The notes under the pieces are model-generated. The model saw only the letters and a list, made by a program, of their open reading frames with translations. It was not told where the DNA came from and did not search any database. Positions 1 to 8,488 of a DNA stretch of 64,000 nucleotides are shown here, piece by piece (the stretch's first letter is position 1; the number at the start of each line of letters is the position of its first letter). The stretch comes from Candidatus Skiveiella danica. GTDB taxonomy: Bacteria > Pseudomonadota > Gammaproteobacteria > Burkholderiales > Burkholderiaceae_C. The translations under genes were made by a program, and so were the position numbers. The stretch spans positions 248,001-312,000 of the forward strand of contig JADKHE010000013.1 of assembly GCA_016721925.1 (NCBI GenBank), given 5' to 3'.

Positions 1-1410
1 GGGTTCGATGCGGCCGCGAATCCTCAGAACGCGCATCAGGACGACGGTGGCGACCACGGCGACGGAGAAGATGCTCAGCTTGATGCGCTCGTCGAAGTCC
101 GTGAAGGCAATGCCCATCAGTGCCAGATGCAAGGCCACCATCAACGCCCAGTTGTGTGCGCGGTTGCCCCGCACCGAGGTGGTCAGACCCACTATGGCGC
201 AGGAGGTGATGCCGACAAAGGCGGCCAGATACGGCGTGCGCCCGCTCACAAGGATGCCGATCAGCAGGAACAGCGGGATCAGCGTGGGCCAGCGCATTTT
301 CAGGCTCTGGCGCAGCTTTGGCATTTCTTCCTCGGTCAGGCCGCGCAGGCCGTAACGCTTGGCCTCAAAATGCACTTGCATGAAGACGCCGAAGAAGTGC
401 ATGAAGGCCGGCACGATAGCCGCCGTGATGATGGTCTGGTAAGGCAAGCCCAGAAACTCGATCATCAGGAAGGCTGCGGCTCCCAGCACCGGCGGTGTGA
501 TCTGCCCACCCGTGGAAGCCGCTGCTTCGACAGCGCCGGCAAAGTGCCGCTGGTAGCCGACGCGGATCATGGCCGGAATGGTGAGAGAGCCTACGGTGAC
601 CGCATTGGCCACCGACGATCCCGACAGCATGCCAAACATGGCCGACCCGAAAACGCTGACCTTGGCCGGCCCCCCCGCATAGCGCCCGGCGATGCTGGAT
701 GCGATGTCGAGAAACAGCTGCCCCAGCCCGATTCGCGTGGCCATCACGCCAAACAGCACAAAGTGAAACACGTAGGTGGCCACCACGCCCACCGCCACGC
801 CATAAATGCCCTGGCTGGTGAGGTACTGGTGGTTGATGAACTGGCTCCAGCTCGAACCGGCGTGCTGCAGCAAGCCCGGAAAATACTGGCCAAACAGTGC
901 ATAGAAGCTGAAGCCCAGCGCAATGATGGGCAGCGGCCAGCCCATGCTGCGCCGGGTGGCCTCCAGCAGCGCAACAAACAGCACGGTGCCAAAGGCCACG
1001 TCGGCGGCGTTGGGGTTACCGACCCGAAAGGCCAGGTCTTCAAACGTGTAAGGGATATACAGAACCGCCAGTGCGACGCCGATGGCCAGCAGCCAGTCGT
1101 ACCAGGGGATTCCGCCCGGCGAGGCCAGGCCGTGGCGCACCACCCGGCTTTCGCCGGCCTTGCTGCCCGCGAACACCAGGAAGATCAGACCCAGCACGAA
1201 GGCCAGGTGCACGCCCCGGTGGGTGGTCTCGCGCAACAGGCCAAAACCGGCCGTGTAGTAGTGGAAGCAGCTCAACGCGATCAGCAGGACGCTGATCAGC
1301 AAGGTCCCCGGCGGCACCGAGGGGCGAAAGCGCATCTCGGGATCGAATTTTTCCTCAAGGGCCAGCAGTTGTTTGTCATCCGGCAGGACGGTGGCGTTGC
1401 GATGGCTCAT
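1..1410 (-). CDS. TRAP transporter fused permease (DctQ-DctM type), partial
   Basis: Inner-membrane permease of a TRAP transporter, in which the small and large membrane subunits are fused; it uses an ion gradient to import the ligand delivered by the neighbouring TAXI binding protein. The frame is open from ATG at 1410 to the window edge (470 codons, 3' end missing). It has a hydrophilic N-terminus (starts MSHRNATVLPDDKQ) followed by many hydrophobic helices, and the conserved large-subunit stretches 'FGMLSGSSVANAVTVGS' and 'EAAASTGGQITPPVLGAAAF' typical of DctM/TRAP permeases. It lies 83 nt downstream of the TAXI gene on the same strand, so one operon is likely. The substrate cannot be read from sequence. 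Confidence 0.93.
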   Translation of the reverse strand, partial: MSHRNATVLPDDKQLLALEEKFDPEMRFRPSVPPGTLLISVLLIALSCFHYYTAGFGLLRETTHRGVHLAFVLGLIFLVFAGSKAGESRVVRHGLASPGGIPWYDWLLAIGVALAVLYIPYTFEDLAFRVGNPNAADVAFGTVLFVALLEATRRSMGWPLPIIALGFSFYALFGQYFPGLLQHAGSSWSQFINHQYLTSQGIYGVAVGVVATYVFHFVLFGVMATRIGLGQLFLDIASSIAGRYAGGPAKVSVFGSAMFGMLSGSSVANAVTVGSLTIPAMIRVGYQRHFAGAVEAAASTGGQITPPVLGAAAFLMIEFLGLPYQTIITAAIVPAFMHFFGVFMQVHFEAKRYGLRGLTEEEMPKLRQSLKMRWPTLIPLFLLIGILVSGRTPYLAAFVGITSCAIVGLTTSVRGNRAHNWALMVALHLALMGIAFTDFDERIKLSIFSVAVVATVVLMRVLRIRGRIEP

Positions 1411-1443
1411 GGCATGCTTCTCAGGGTGCGGCTACAAATGACA

Positions 1444-1467
1444 ACGGGCGGAACCTGCTCCGCCCGT
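1444..1467 (-). promoter_or_regulatory. intercistronic stem-loop between TRAP binding protein and permease genes
   Basis: A perfect 9-bp inverted repeat (ACGGGCGGA / TCCGCCCGT) with a 6-nt loop sits between the TAXI gene and the permease gene. No T-run follows, so it is not a classical terminator. Such hairpins after binding-protein genes often protect the upstream mRNA or reduce read-through, which would favour excess binding protein; that role is inferred. Confidence 0.5.
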
Positions 1468-1493
1468 CCACAAGGTACATCAGGTGCGCAGGC

Positions 1494-2447
1494 TTACTTC
1501 AGCACACCGGCTTCCTTGTAGAACTTCTCGGCGCCGGGGTGGAACGGAATGCCCACGCCCTGCACGGCGTTCTGCAACGTGATGAATTTGCCCTTGGCGT
1601 GACCGGCTGACAGCGTCTTCTGGGCCGCGTCGCTGTAAAGCGCCTTGGTGATCTGGTAGACGGTTTCGGTGTCGGCCTTGTCACTGGTCACCCATTGCGC
1701 GCCCACCGCCAGCGTCTTGACAGCGCCCACACCCTTGTAGGTGTCGGCGGCGATGGTGTCGATCGCAAAGAAGCCGCTGGACTTGCGCAGGCTGTCGGCA
1801 GCGGCGCCGTCGATCGGCAACAACTCGATGCCCGAACCCGCCGAAGCCAGTTCGGCTATCGCGCCGGCTGGCGCACCACCGGTAAAGAAGAAGGCATCGA
1901 GCGCGCCGTCCTTCATCTTGTCGCCGGCCTGGTTGGGCTTGATGTATTCGGGCTTGATGTCGGACTCTTTCACGCCGTAGGCAGCCAACACCAGCCGGGC
2001 GTTGATCAGCGTGCCGGAGCCGGGCTCGTCCAGCGCCACACGCTTGCCTTTGAGGTCGGCAATGCTCTTGATGCCCGAGCCCTTCTTGACCACCACGTGG
2101 ATGCTCTCGGGGTAGAGGTTGGCAATCATCCGCAGGCCCGCGATCTTGGGCTTGCCTTCAAAAATGCCCGTGCCGGTCTGCGCCCAGGTGGCCACATCCG
2201 ACTGGCTGAAGCCCGACTCCATGGAGCCACTGGCAATGCCGTTGACATTGCCCAGCGAGCCATTGCTGGCCTGAGCCGTGACGATGATCTTGCCCGGCTG
2301 CGATACGGCGTTGGCAATCATGCCGCCCACCGGGTAATAGGTGCCGGCGGTGCCGCCGGTGCCGATACGGAAGAACTGCTGCGCATTGGCCGCGCCAACC
2401 AGCGCGACAGAGGCCAGAACGGCGGTGGCAAAAACCTTGAATCTCAT
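1494..2447 (-). CDS. TAXI family TRAP transporter solute-binding protein
   Basis: Periplasmic ligand-binding subunit of the TRAP system, 317 aa. Residues 1-22 form a clear Sec signal peptide (cleavage after ANA, before QQF). The mature N-terminus 'FRIGTGGTAGTYYPVGG' is the hallmark of the TAXI family, and 'KGKRVALDEPGSGT' is the usual ligand-pocket segment. A strong ribosome site (AGGAGC, 6 nt spacing) supports the ATG at 2447. It is followed by the fused permease gene, the normal TAXI operon order. Ligands of this family are often carboxylates or amino acids, but this one is not identifiable. Confidence 0.95.
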   Translation of the reverse strand: MRFKVFATAVLASVALVGAANAQQFFRIGTGGTAGTYYPVGGMIANAVSQPGKIIVTAQASNGSLGNVNGIASGSMESGFSQSDVATWAQTGTGIFEGKPKIAGLRMIANLYPESIHVVVKKGSGIKSIADLKGKRVALDEPGSGTLINARLVLAAYGVKESDIKPEYIKPNQAGDKMKDGALDAFFFTGGAPAGAIAELASAGSGIELLPIDGAAADSLRKSSGFFAIDTIAADTYKGVGAVKTLAVGAQWVTSDKADTETVYQITKALYSDAAQKTLSAGHAKGKFITLQNAVQGVGIPFHPGAEKFYKEAGVLK

Positions 2448-2528
2448 GAAAGCTCCTAGGAGAAAACGCGAACGTGAACAAGCAGACCGGAATTTCAGTG
2501 TAATCCCTGCGCGGGGCAGGTCGGGACA

Positions 2529-2556
2529 GTGAAAGCCCTCAGATGGTCAAAACACC
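2529..2556 (-). repeat. partial copy of dispersed palindromic repeat (copy H)
   Basis: Intergenic sequence between the TAXI and aminotransferase genes. On the minus strand it contains TTTTGACCATCTGAGGG, resembling the TGACCATT..CGCTGGG core seen at 3871, 7231, 14718, 18916 and 41034. It is the most degenerate of the copies listed. Confidence 0.35.
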
Positions 2557-2566
2557 CGCGGAGCCG

Positions 2567-3448
2567 TCAGGTGGCGGCCTTGGCCTGCTGGTAGCCCTCG
2601 TAGAGGCGGACATACACCGGCCCGGGCCGGCCCGTGCCGACCGGTTGGCCATCCAGGCGTGTGACCGCCAGCACCTCCTTGGTGGCCGAGGTCAGCAGCA
2701 CCTCATCGGCGTCGAAGACCTCGGCGCGGCTGATGCGACGCAACTCGAACCCGATGCCCTGGGCTCGGCAGATTTCTTCGATCAGGCCGTAGCGAATGCC
2801 TTCCAGCACCAGGTTGTCCTTGGGGGTGCCGATGACCTTGCCGTCCTTGACGATCCAGACGTTGCAGGCGGCCGCCTCACTCAGCCAGCCGTCGCGGAAC
2901 ATCACCGTCTCCATGGCGCCGGCATCGAAGCTGATCTGGCGGGCGAACACCGCGCCGAGCAGGCTGGTGGACTTGATGTGGGCCTTTTCCCAGCGGAAAT
3001 CGTCGGCCGTGACGCAGGCCACGCCCTGGCTGCGCTGCTCCGCAGGCACCGGCTTCATGGCGTTGGTCATGACGAACACCGTCGGCGTGATGTCGGCGGG
3101 CATGACGTGGTCACGCAGGGCCACGCCACGCGTGATCTGCAGGTAGATCAGTTGGTCGGATGCTTCGGCCTGGATGCCCTGCGATGCCGCGTAGCGGGTG
3201 ACGAGGGAGCCGATGATCCCGGCCCACTCGGCACGGCTGTGGGGGTTGGGAATCCGGCACTCTTTCAGGCTGCGCTCCAGCCGGGCCATGTGGTGATCGA
3301 AGCGAAACAGGCGACCGGCGTACACCGGCACCACTTCGTATATGCCGTCGCCAAAGATGAAGCCCCGGTCCATCACGCTGATCTTCGCGTTCGGAAGGGT
3401 GGTGTATTCGCCATTCAGGTAACAAGGCAGATCGGGCAAGGTGTTCAT
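2567..3448 (-). CDS. dat: D-amino acid aminotransferase (class IV PLP)
   Basis: PLP-dependent class IV aminotransferase, 293 aa, the usual length for D-alanine transaminases, which interconvert D-amino acids and 2-oxo acids (EC 2.6.1.21). Visible features are the N-terminal 'VMDRGFIFGDGIYEVVPV', 'YLQITRGVALRDHVMP' matching the D-amino acid carboxylate-binding motif rather than the branched-chain (IlvE) form, the probable catalytic Lys159 in 'HIKSTSLLG', and the C-terminal 'LLTSATKEVLAVT' cofactor-phosphate segment. The D-specific reading rests on the RxxH-like motif (R112, H114) and could be wrong for a close IlvE or lyase paralogue. It is monocistronic in appearance. Confidence 0.88.
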   Translation of the reverse strand: MNTLPDLPCYLNGEYTTLPNAKISVMDRGFIFGDGIYEVVPVYAGRLFRFDHHMARLERSLKECRIPNPHSRAEWAGIIGSLVTRYAASQGIQAEASDQLIYLQITRGVALRDHVMPADITPTVFVMTNAMKPVPAEQRSQGVACVTADDFRWEKAHIKSTSLLGAVFARQISFDAGAMETVMFRDGWLSEAAACNVWIVKDGKVIGTPKDNLVLEGIRYGLIEEICRAQGIGFELRRISRAEVFDADEVLLTSATKEVLAVTRLDGQPVGTGRPGPVYVRLYEGYQQAKAAT

Positions 3449-3494
3449 GGGAAAAGATCAGGTTGCAAGTTCGCGCCAGTTTACGCCCGACGCC

Positions 3495-3807
3495 TCAGCC
3501 CAGGCCCCACCGCCCGAGCCAACGCCACACCGCCCCGCGCCAGCCCGGACGCAGGCGCGGCCAGACCTTGGCGATCTCGGTCTGGCAGGCATCGAGCAGG
3601 CGCGCCGCTTCGGGAGGCAGGCGCGAGCCGGTCTGTGCGCGAAAGGCGAGAATGGCCAGGCCGGTTTCGCCAGCGGCCTCGCTGCCGGTGGTGAACACCG
3701 CGAAGGCGCGCGATTCGAGTTCGTCGGCTGCGTCGCAGAGGCCCGGCCTCGCGCGCCAGCGCGACGGCGCGGCGCAGCGTGGGGTAGTAGTCGTTCGGGG
3801 CAGTCAT
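3495..3807 (-). pseudogene. small conserved hypothetical gene with a 1-nt frameshift
   Basis: Starts at ATG 3807 with 'MTAPNDYYPTLRRAVALA' and continues, after a shift of one base at the GGG near 3743-3745, as '..CDAADELESRAFAVFTTGSE' and 'RLPPEAARLLDACQTEIAKV', ending at 3495. Removing one G restores a single ORF of about 103 aa with coherent composition, so this is either a recent inactivation or, more likely, a sequencing insertion. No family is recognised; a mostly helical small cytoplasmic protein is all that can be said. Confidence 0.6.
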
Positions 3808-3849
3808 GATCGAATTTTGGCGGCAAAGAGCCAACCGGGAATACTGACT

Positions 3850-3900
3850 AAAGCTATCAAATGAATAGCGAATTATGACCATTTCACGCTGGGGAAAGAC
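3850..3900 (+). repeat. dispersed palindromic repeat (copy A)
   Basis: Fills the gap between the small frameshifted gene and the helicase stop codon. It contains GCTATCAAATGAATAGC, an imperfect dyad, followed by ATGACCATTTCACGCTGGGG. The second part recurs at least six more times in the window in both orientations (see findings). Confidence 0.65.
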
Positions 3901-3905
3901 ACATT

Positions 3906-6365
3906 TCATTCACGAAATTGCTCAGAACCAGTCTCCCGGGCCTCCCACCAGGCCGGCAACAGCGCGCGCACCTCGGCGCGGCTGAAACGGTCGTCCATCA
4001 GCACCAGCACGCCTTCGTCGGCGGGGCTGCGGATCACCCGCCCGGCGGCCTGCACCACCTTCTGCAGGCCGGGGTAGAGGTAGGTGTAGTCGTAGCCGCG
4101 TCCGACAAACACAGCCTCCATGCGGGCCCTGATCTGCTCGTTGACCGGGTTCACCTGCGGCAGGCCCAGCGTGGCGATGAAGGCGCCGATCAGGCGCTCG
4201 CCCGGCAGATCGATGCCCTCGGCAAAGGCGCCGCCCAGCACCGCGAAACCGACGCCCTGCGCCCCCGGCATGAAGCGCGCCAGGAAGGCCTCGCGTGCCG
4301 CTTCGGGCATCTGGCGCTGCTGCTCCCAGCAGGGCAGGTCCGGGTGCTGCTCGCGCAGGAGGGCGAAGACCTGGTCCAGGTAGTCGTAGCTGCTGAAGAA
4401 GGCCAGGTACAAGCCGGGCCGCGCCGCGAACTGGCCGGCAATGGCGTCCACGATGGGCGCCAGCGAGCGCGAGCGGTCTGCCCAGCGGGTGGAGATGTGG
4501 CGGGCCACGCGCACCGACAGCTGCCGCGCCGTAAAGGGCGATGGCACATCGATCCAGGCCGTGTTGGCTGGCAAACCCAACAGATCGGCGTGGTAGGCCT
4601 GTGGACTCAGCGTGGCGGAAAACAGCACCACCGCCTGCGCCGCGGCCAGGCGCGGCTGAAGGTGCGGCGCCGGCACGAGATTGCGAATGCACAACGTGGA
4701 CGCCGCTGGGCGCTCGGGCAAGGGCGCGCGGCCAGGGCGCAGCGTGATGTCGAACAGCGAATGCGGGCCAAAGCTTTCGGCCAGGCGTGCGAAATGCAGC
4801 GCGTCGAAATAGAAGCGCTGAAGGTCGGCCCCGGATAGCGCCAGCTCGCCCGCCAGCGCGGGCTGGTCGGCCTGCAGGTCGGTCAAGGTGGACAGGGTCC
4901 GGTTCAGCGCCTCGACGAAAGCGTCCGGCAGAGCATCCGACGCGGCATAGGGCCTGCGCTGCTCGCGCTGTAGCGCGTTCCAATGGCGGTTCAGCCGGTC
5001 CAGCGCGCGCTTCAGCGGGGGCGACACGGGGGCGGCCGAGCGCCGCAGCGCCCGCAGTGCGCCCTGCTCCAGCTCGGCCGAGTACATGTTGCGGGCGCGC
5101 TCGACCAGGTTGTGCGCCTCGTCCACCAGCACGGCCACGCGCCAGCCATCCATCTGCGTGAGGGCAAACAGCAACGCGCTGGTGTCGAACCAGTAGTTGT
5201 AGTCGCCCACCACCGCATCGGCCCAGCGCGCCAGCTCCTGCGCCAGGTAGTAAGGACAGACCTGGTGCTGCAGCGACACGGCACGCACGCGCTCGCGCGC
5301 CAGCAGGCCCGCGCCGGCGCCGTCCACCGCCGCCTGGCGCGCAGCACTGAGGCGGTCGTAGAAGCCGCGCGCCAGCGGGCAGGACTCGCCGTGGCAGGCC
5401 TTGTCGGGGTGCTCGCAGGTTTTGTCGCGCGCGACGAGTTCCAGCACGCGCAGCGGTGCTTGGGGCAAGCCCTCGCGTTGGGGCACGGGGGGCATCCCCG
5501 CGCGCAGGCTTTGCAATGCGTCCAGCGCGAGCTGGCGCCCGGGCGTCTTGGCGGCCAGATAGAACACCTTGTCCAGCCCGCTGCCGGGGCGGCTGGCATC
5601 CGGCGGCATGGCGCGCAGCAACGGGAACAGCGTGCCCACGGTCTTGCCGATGCCGGTGGGCGCCTGCGCCATCAGGCAGCGGCCCGCGCGGGCGGCGCGG
5701 TACACCGCCTCGGCCAGTTCGCGCTGGCCGGTGCGGAAGGCCGGCATCGGAAAGGCCAGCGCGCGCAGCGCCTCGTCCCGGGCCGCCCGGTGGGTAGTCT
5801 CCTGCGCCGACCAGGCGGCGAAGTGCCGGCACTGTTCCTCGAAAAAGGCCTGCAGCGCAGCGGCCTCGCCCGTCTCCGTGAAAACGGTTTCCTGGCGAGT
5901 GTCGATGTTGTAGTAGACCAGCGCCAACGCCACCTGTTGCAGGCCCAGCTGGTGGCAGATCAGCGCGCCGTAGACCCGGGCCTGCGCCCAGTGCAGCTGG
6001 CGGTGGTTGTCCGGCTGGTGGGCCAGGTCGCCACGGTAGGTCTTGATTTCTTCCAGGCGTCGGGCCACGGGGTCCCAGCCGTCGGCGCGGCCCCGCACGC
6101 GCAGCGGCCCCCAGTCCCCCGACAGCGCCACCTCGGTCTGGTAGCCCACGCCACGGCGGGCGGTGACCACGCCGTGGCCTTCAACGCCTTCGGCCCCGGT
6201 GGGCGACGGGGTGAAGCGCAGGTCCAGGTCGCCACGCTTGGCGGTGAATTCGCACAGGGCGCGCACCGCCACGGTGTAGCCGGGCACCGCCGGCACCAGC
6301 GGGGTCTGGCCGTCGGCGGCCGGTGCGCCCGGGGCTTCAGCCACCGGTGTCGGCCGGCGGGGCAT
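3906..6365 (-). CDS. DinG/XPD-type Fe-S helicase with N-terminal PD-(D/E)XK-like domain
   Basis: Superfamily 2 DNA helicase, about 819 aa from ATG 6365; this start overlaps the upstream gene by 29 nt, while longer readings run into sequence without family character. Residues about 92-108 carry GRADGW...RRLEEIKTYRGD, a PD-(D/E)XK nuclease-like signature. Walker A 'APTGIGKT' is at about 235-242, four cysteines that could hold a 4Fe-4S cluster are at about 317, 324, 329 and 370, DEAH at about 415, then 'VVLFSATLSP', 'GGAFAEGIDLPGERL' and 'VVQAAGRVIRSPADEGV'. These are the XPD/DinG order of motifs. It probably unwinds damaged or structured DNA 5'-3'. The gene just upstream also encodes a nuclease-like fold, suggesting joint action in repair. 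Confidence 0.9.
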   Translation of the reverse strand: MPRRPTPVAEAPGAPAADGQTPLVPAVPGYTVAVRALCEFTAKRGDLDLRFTPSPTGAEGVEGHGVVTARRGVGYQTEVALSGDWGPLRVRGRADGWDPVARRLEEIKTYRGDLAHQPDNHRQLHWAQARVYGALICHQLGLQQVALALVYYNIDTRQETVFTETGEAAALQAFFEEQCRHFAAWSAQETTHRAARDEALRALAFPMPAFRTGQRELAEAVYRAARAGRCLMAQAPTGIGKTVGTLFPLLRAMPPDASRPGSGLDKVFYLAAKTPGRQLALDALQSLRAGMPPVPQREGLPQAPLRVLELVARDKTCEHPDKACHGESCPLARGFYDRLSAARQAAVDGAGAGLLARERVRAVSLQHQVCPYYLAQELARWADAVVGDYNYWFDTSALLFALTQMDGWRVAVLVDEAHNLVERARNMYSAELEQGALRALRRSAAPVSPPLKRALDRLNRHWNALQREQRRPYAASDALPDAFVEALNRTLSTLTDLQADQPALAGELALSGADLQRFYFDALHFARLAESFGPHSLFDITLRPGRAPLPERPAASTLCIRNLVPAPHLQPRLAAAQAVVLFSATLSPQAYHADLLGLPANTAWIDVPSPFTARQLSVRVARHISTRWADRSRSLAPIVDAIAGQFAARPGLYLAFFSSYDYLDQVFALLREQHPDLPCWEQQRQMPEAAREAFLARFMPGAQGVGFAVLGGAFAEGIDLPGERLIGAFIATLGLPQVNPVNEQIRARMEAVFVGRGYDYTYLYPGLQKVVQAAGRVIRSPADEGVLVLMDDRFSRAEVRALLPAWWEARETGSEQFRE

Positions 6366-7083
6366 CGCCGGACAGGTCGGCCAGTGGCGCCTGGTCGCCG
6401 CCGTCAACGGCGTGCGGCGTGCGCTTGGCCAGCTCCAGCCAGACCGCAAACGGCAGCCGCTCCACCGGCCGGCGCGGCGCGGGGCGGGCGACGCTGAGTT
6501 GCCCGTCCTGCAGCCACATCACGCCGCACTCGGGCGGAATCTCGTCGGGCTGGCCGACCGGGCGGCCGCGCGCATCGTTGCCCAGCACGTACCAGCAGGC
6601 GCCGCCGAGGTCGAGGTAGGCAGTGCGTTTGGCGGGCTTCTTCAGGTCGCCCAGCAGGTCGGCGCGACGCACCTTGATCTCGTGCACCACCGGCTCGACG
6701 TAAGCCTCCACCGTGGTGTTGCGGATGGAAAACACGTCAGGCATGGCGACGCACCACTGTGGCGGGTCCTCCGGCGCCGGCCCGGGCACCTGCGCGCGCA
6801 GGGACAGGCCGGTCCAGACCACGCGCCCGGCACGTGCCATCTCAAGAGCGACCTGCTGCACCAGCGCTTCGTGCTCAGAGCGCGCGGCACGGTTGCCCTG
6901 CAGCGTCTCGGCCAGCAGCCGGATGCCGGCGTCGGTCACGCGCAGGGTCTCGTGCCCGCTGGCCGCGCGCACACGCTCCAGCAGCCCGGCGGCGAGCAGC
7001 TCGATTTCCACAAGGTCCTGGCAGGGCCAGCCGGCCGAGCGGTAGATCTCCCGCAGGCGGCGGGCGTGGGTCTTGCCGATCAT
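6337..7083 (-). CDS. PD-(D/E)XK-like protein upstream of the helicase
   Basis: 248 aa from ATG 7083 ('MIGKTHARRLREIYRS'). The middle contains 'MPDVFSIRNTTVEAYVE' followed by 'HEIKVRRADLLGDL', that is PD at 115-116 and E-I-K at 135-137, which fits the PD-(D/E)XK nuclease core. The N-terminal half resembles a winged-helix arrangement ('LRVTDAGIRLLAETL'). The family name is not known to me. It overlaps the helicase start by 29 nt on the same strand, so the two are likely co-translated. A role as a DNA-binding or nuclease partner of the helicase is inferred; catalytic activity is not shown. Confidence 0.7.
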   Translation of the reverse strand: MIGKTHARRLREIYRSAGWPCQDLVEIELLAAGLLERVRAASGHETLRVTDAGIRLLAETLQGNRAARSEHEALVQQVALEMARAGRVVWTGLSLRAQVPGPAPEDPPQWCVAMPDVFSIRNTTVEAYVEPVVHEIKVRRADLLGDLKKPAKRTAYLDLGGACWYVLGNDARGRPVGQPDEIPPECGVMWLQDGQLSVARPAPRRPVERLPFAVWLELAKRTPHAVDGGDQAPLADLSGDAPPADTGG

Positions 7084-7227
7084 GGGTGCGTGACGCCCGC
7101 AGCCGCGTCGGCGGGCGGATTCAAACGGTGACACATGGCGCATTGTCCCGGATGGAAGCCGCGCATGCCGGGCGTGGCCCAGGTAAGGCGCTGCCCGGTG
7201 TGCCGGGCGGCACCCCATTCACAGCAA

Positions 7228-7255
7228 ACAATGACCATCCGGCGCTAGGCTGATT
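7228..7255 (+). repeat. dispersed palindromic repeat core (copy B)
   Basis: Lies in the 291-bp divergent gap between the nuclease-like gene (start 7083) and the gene at 7375. It carries ATGACCATCCGGCGCTAGG, one of the family cores. The rest of the gap shows no gene and no promoter I would defend. Confidence 0.5.
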
Positions 7256-7374
7256 TCCTTTGGAGAGATCACTCTGATCTCGTGCCTGGGTCTCACCGAA
7301 AACGGGCTCAGAATAATCCGATAGACAGACCGCCAGTTGTAACGTAAGGTTTCAGCAAAGCCTCTCGCAAGCGC

Positions 7375-8424
7375 ATGAACCCCTCCCCAGTCAGCCCTAT
7401 TGAACAGCCCACTTTGGGCTTGGGCATGGTGGGGTTCTCTCCCGAACAACGCACCGCGTTCGCATCGCTCATCGCACATCCGCGACCCGGATTGCCCTCG
7501 TGGCGCCTGGTCTCGTTCTGGGATGCCGATGCCTGGTGGGTCAACGGGTCCCGCGTCAGTGTCTTGCCCGACGGCAACCTCCGGGTCACCGCCGGCAGGC
7601 CGCAAGAGCGCACCCTGACGCTGCGGCTCGAAGAAGTCCACCGACCGGTGGCTTTTTCCACGCCACTGGGCTCCAGCGATTTCGAGGCGGTCTGCACCTT
7701 CGATCCGGGCTCCGAATCCGCCATCCACAGGGTGCTGATTCAGTTCGACCGCTGGCTGCAACCCATGCTGTTCAAGGCTGCGCTGGGCGCCCTGATCATC
7801 GAACGCGGCACGACCTTGCGAGGCAGCATCTACCATGTCACGCGACAGGCCACGCTGCTGGCGGTTCTGGACTTCCGGCATGGCCATGCGGCCGTCCTGC
7901 CGACGGCGTCGCCGCTGGACCTGATCGGCGCCCACTGGGACCGGCGCCCTACGGGTGCGCACGACCTGCCGGAAAGCTTCGCCCTGTGCACGCCGGCGCA
8001 ACTGGTGTGGTCCTATGCACGCCACACCACGCGCGACCTGCTGCCCGCACGCTATCGCACGGAGATGATCTATTACCGCCATGAGCCGCGGGTGCCGATG
8101 GGTTGGCTGCGGGACTCCACCCTGCGGGTGCTGAGCACGCTGTTCACCGCGCCTGGCGATTTCAGGGGCCTGCATGAACGCACCGAAATCCCGGAAAGAG
8201 CCCTGGCAGAGGACCTGGCCTGCCTCTACTATGCCGGCGCGGTCACCACCACGCCGTTCAAGGCTGCCGGCTCGGTTCAAGTGCGCCCGCAAGAACCCGT
8301 CCCAGCGGCGTCAGACGACGAGGTGGATTCGACCATGGGCCGATCCACCCTGCCCCCCATCGATGCCGAGCGGACCGCGCCGGCGCGGCTGTACCAGAAC
8401 CCACGCTCAAAAACCTTTTCCTAG
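7375..8424 (+). CDS. hypothetical protein, 349 aa
   Basis: Long ORF with strong codon bias, beginning 'MNPSPVSPIEQPTLGLGM'. No signal peptide or membrane segment is visible. The N-terminal two thirds look beta-rich ('RVSVLPDGNLRVTAGRPQ'), the middle has 'RGSIYHVTRQATLLAVLDF', and the C-terminal half carries a helical region with 'RVPMGWLRDSTLRVLSTL' and 'IPERALAEDLACLYYAGAVT' that resembles a winged-helix readout or effector segment. I do not recognise the family. It is divergent from the helicase pair and followed by an exported hydrolase gene 64 nt later. Confidence 0.75.
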   Translation: MNPSPVSPIEQPTLGLGMVGFSPEQRTAFASLIAHPRPGLPSWRLVSFWDADAWWVNGSRVSVLPDGNLRVTAGRPQERTLTLRLEEVHRPVAFSTPLGSSDFEAVCTFDPGSESAIHRVLIQFDRWLQPMLFKAALGALIIERGTTLRGSIYHVTRQATLLAVLDFRHGHAAVLPTASPLDLIGAHWDRRPTGAHDLPESFALCTPAQLVWSYARHTTRDLLPARYRTEMIYYRHEPRVPMGWLRDSTLRVLSTLFTAPGDFRGLHERTEIPERALAEDLACLYYAGAVTTTPFKAAGSVQVRPQEPVPAASDDEVDSTMGRSTLPPIDAERTAPARLYQNPRSKTFS

Positions 8425-8488
8425 CCGCGCTGGACGCCAATGGCCGGCAGGGGGTGGCGCCATGTCCCCACGGAGCTACCATCCCCCG

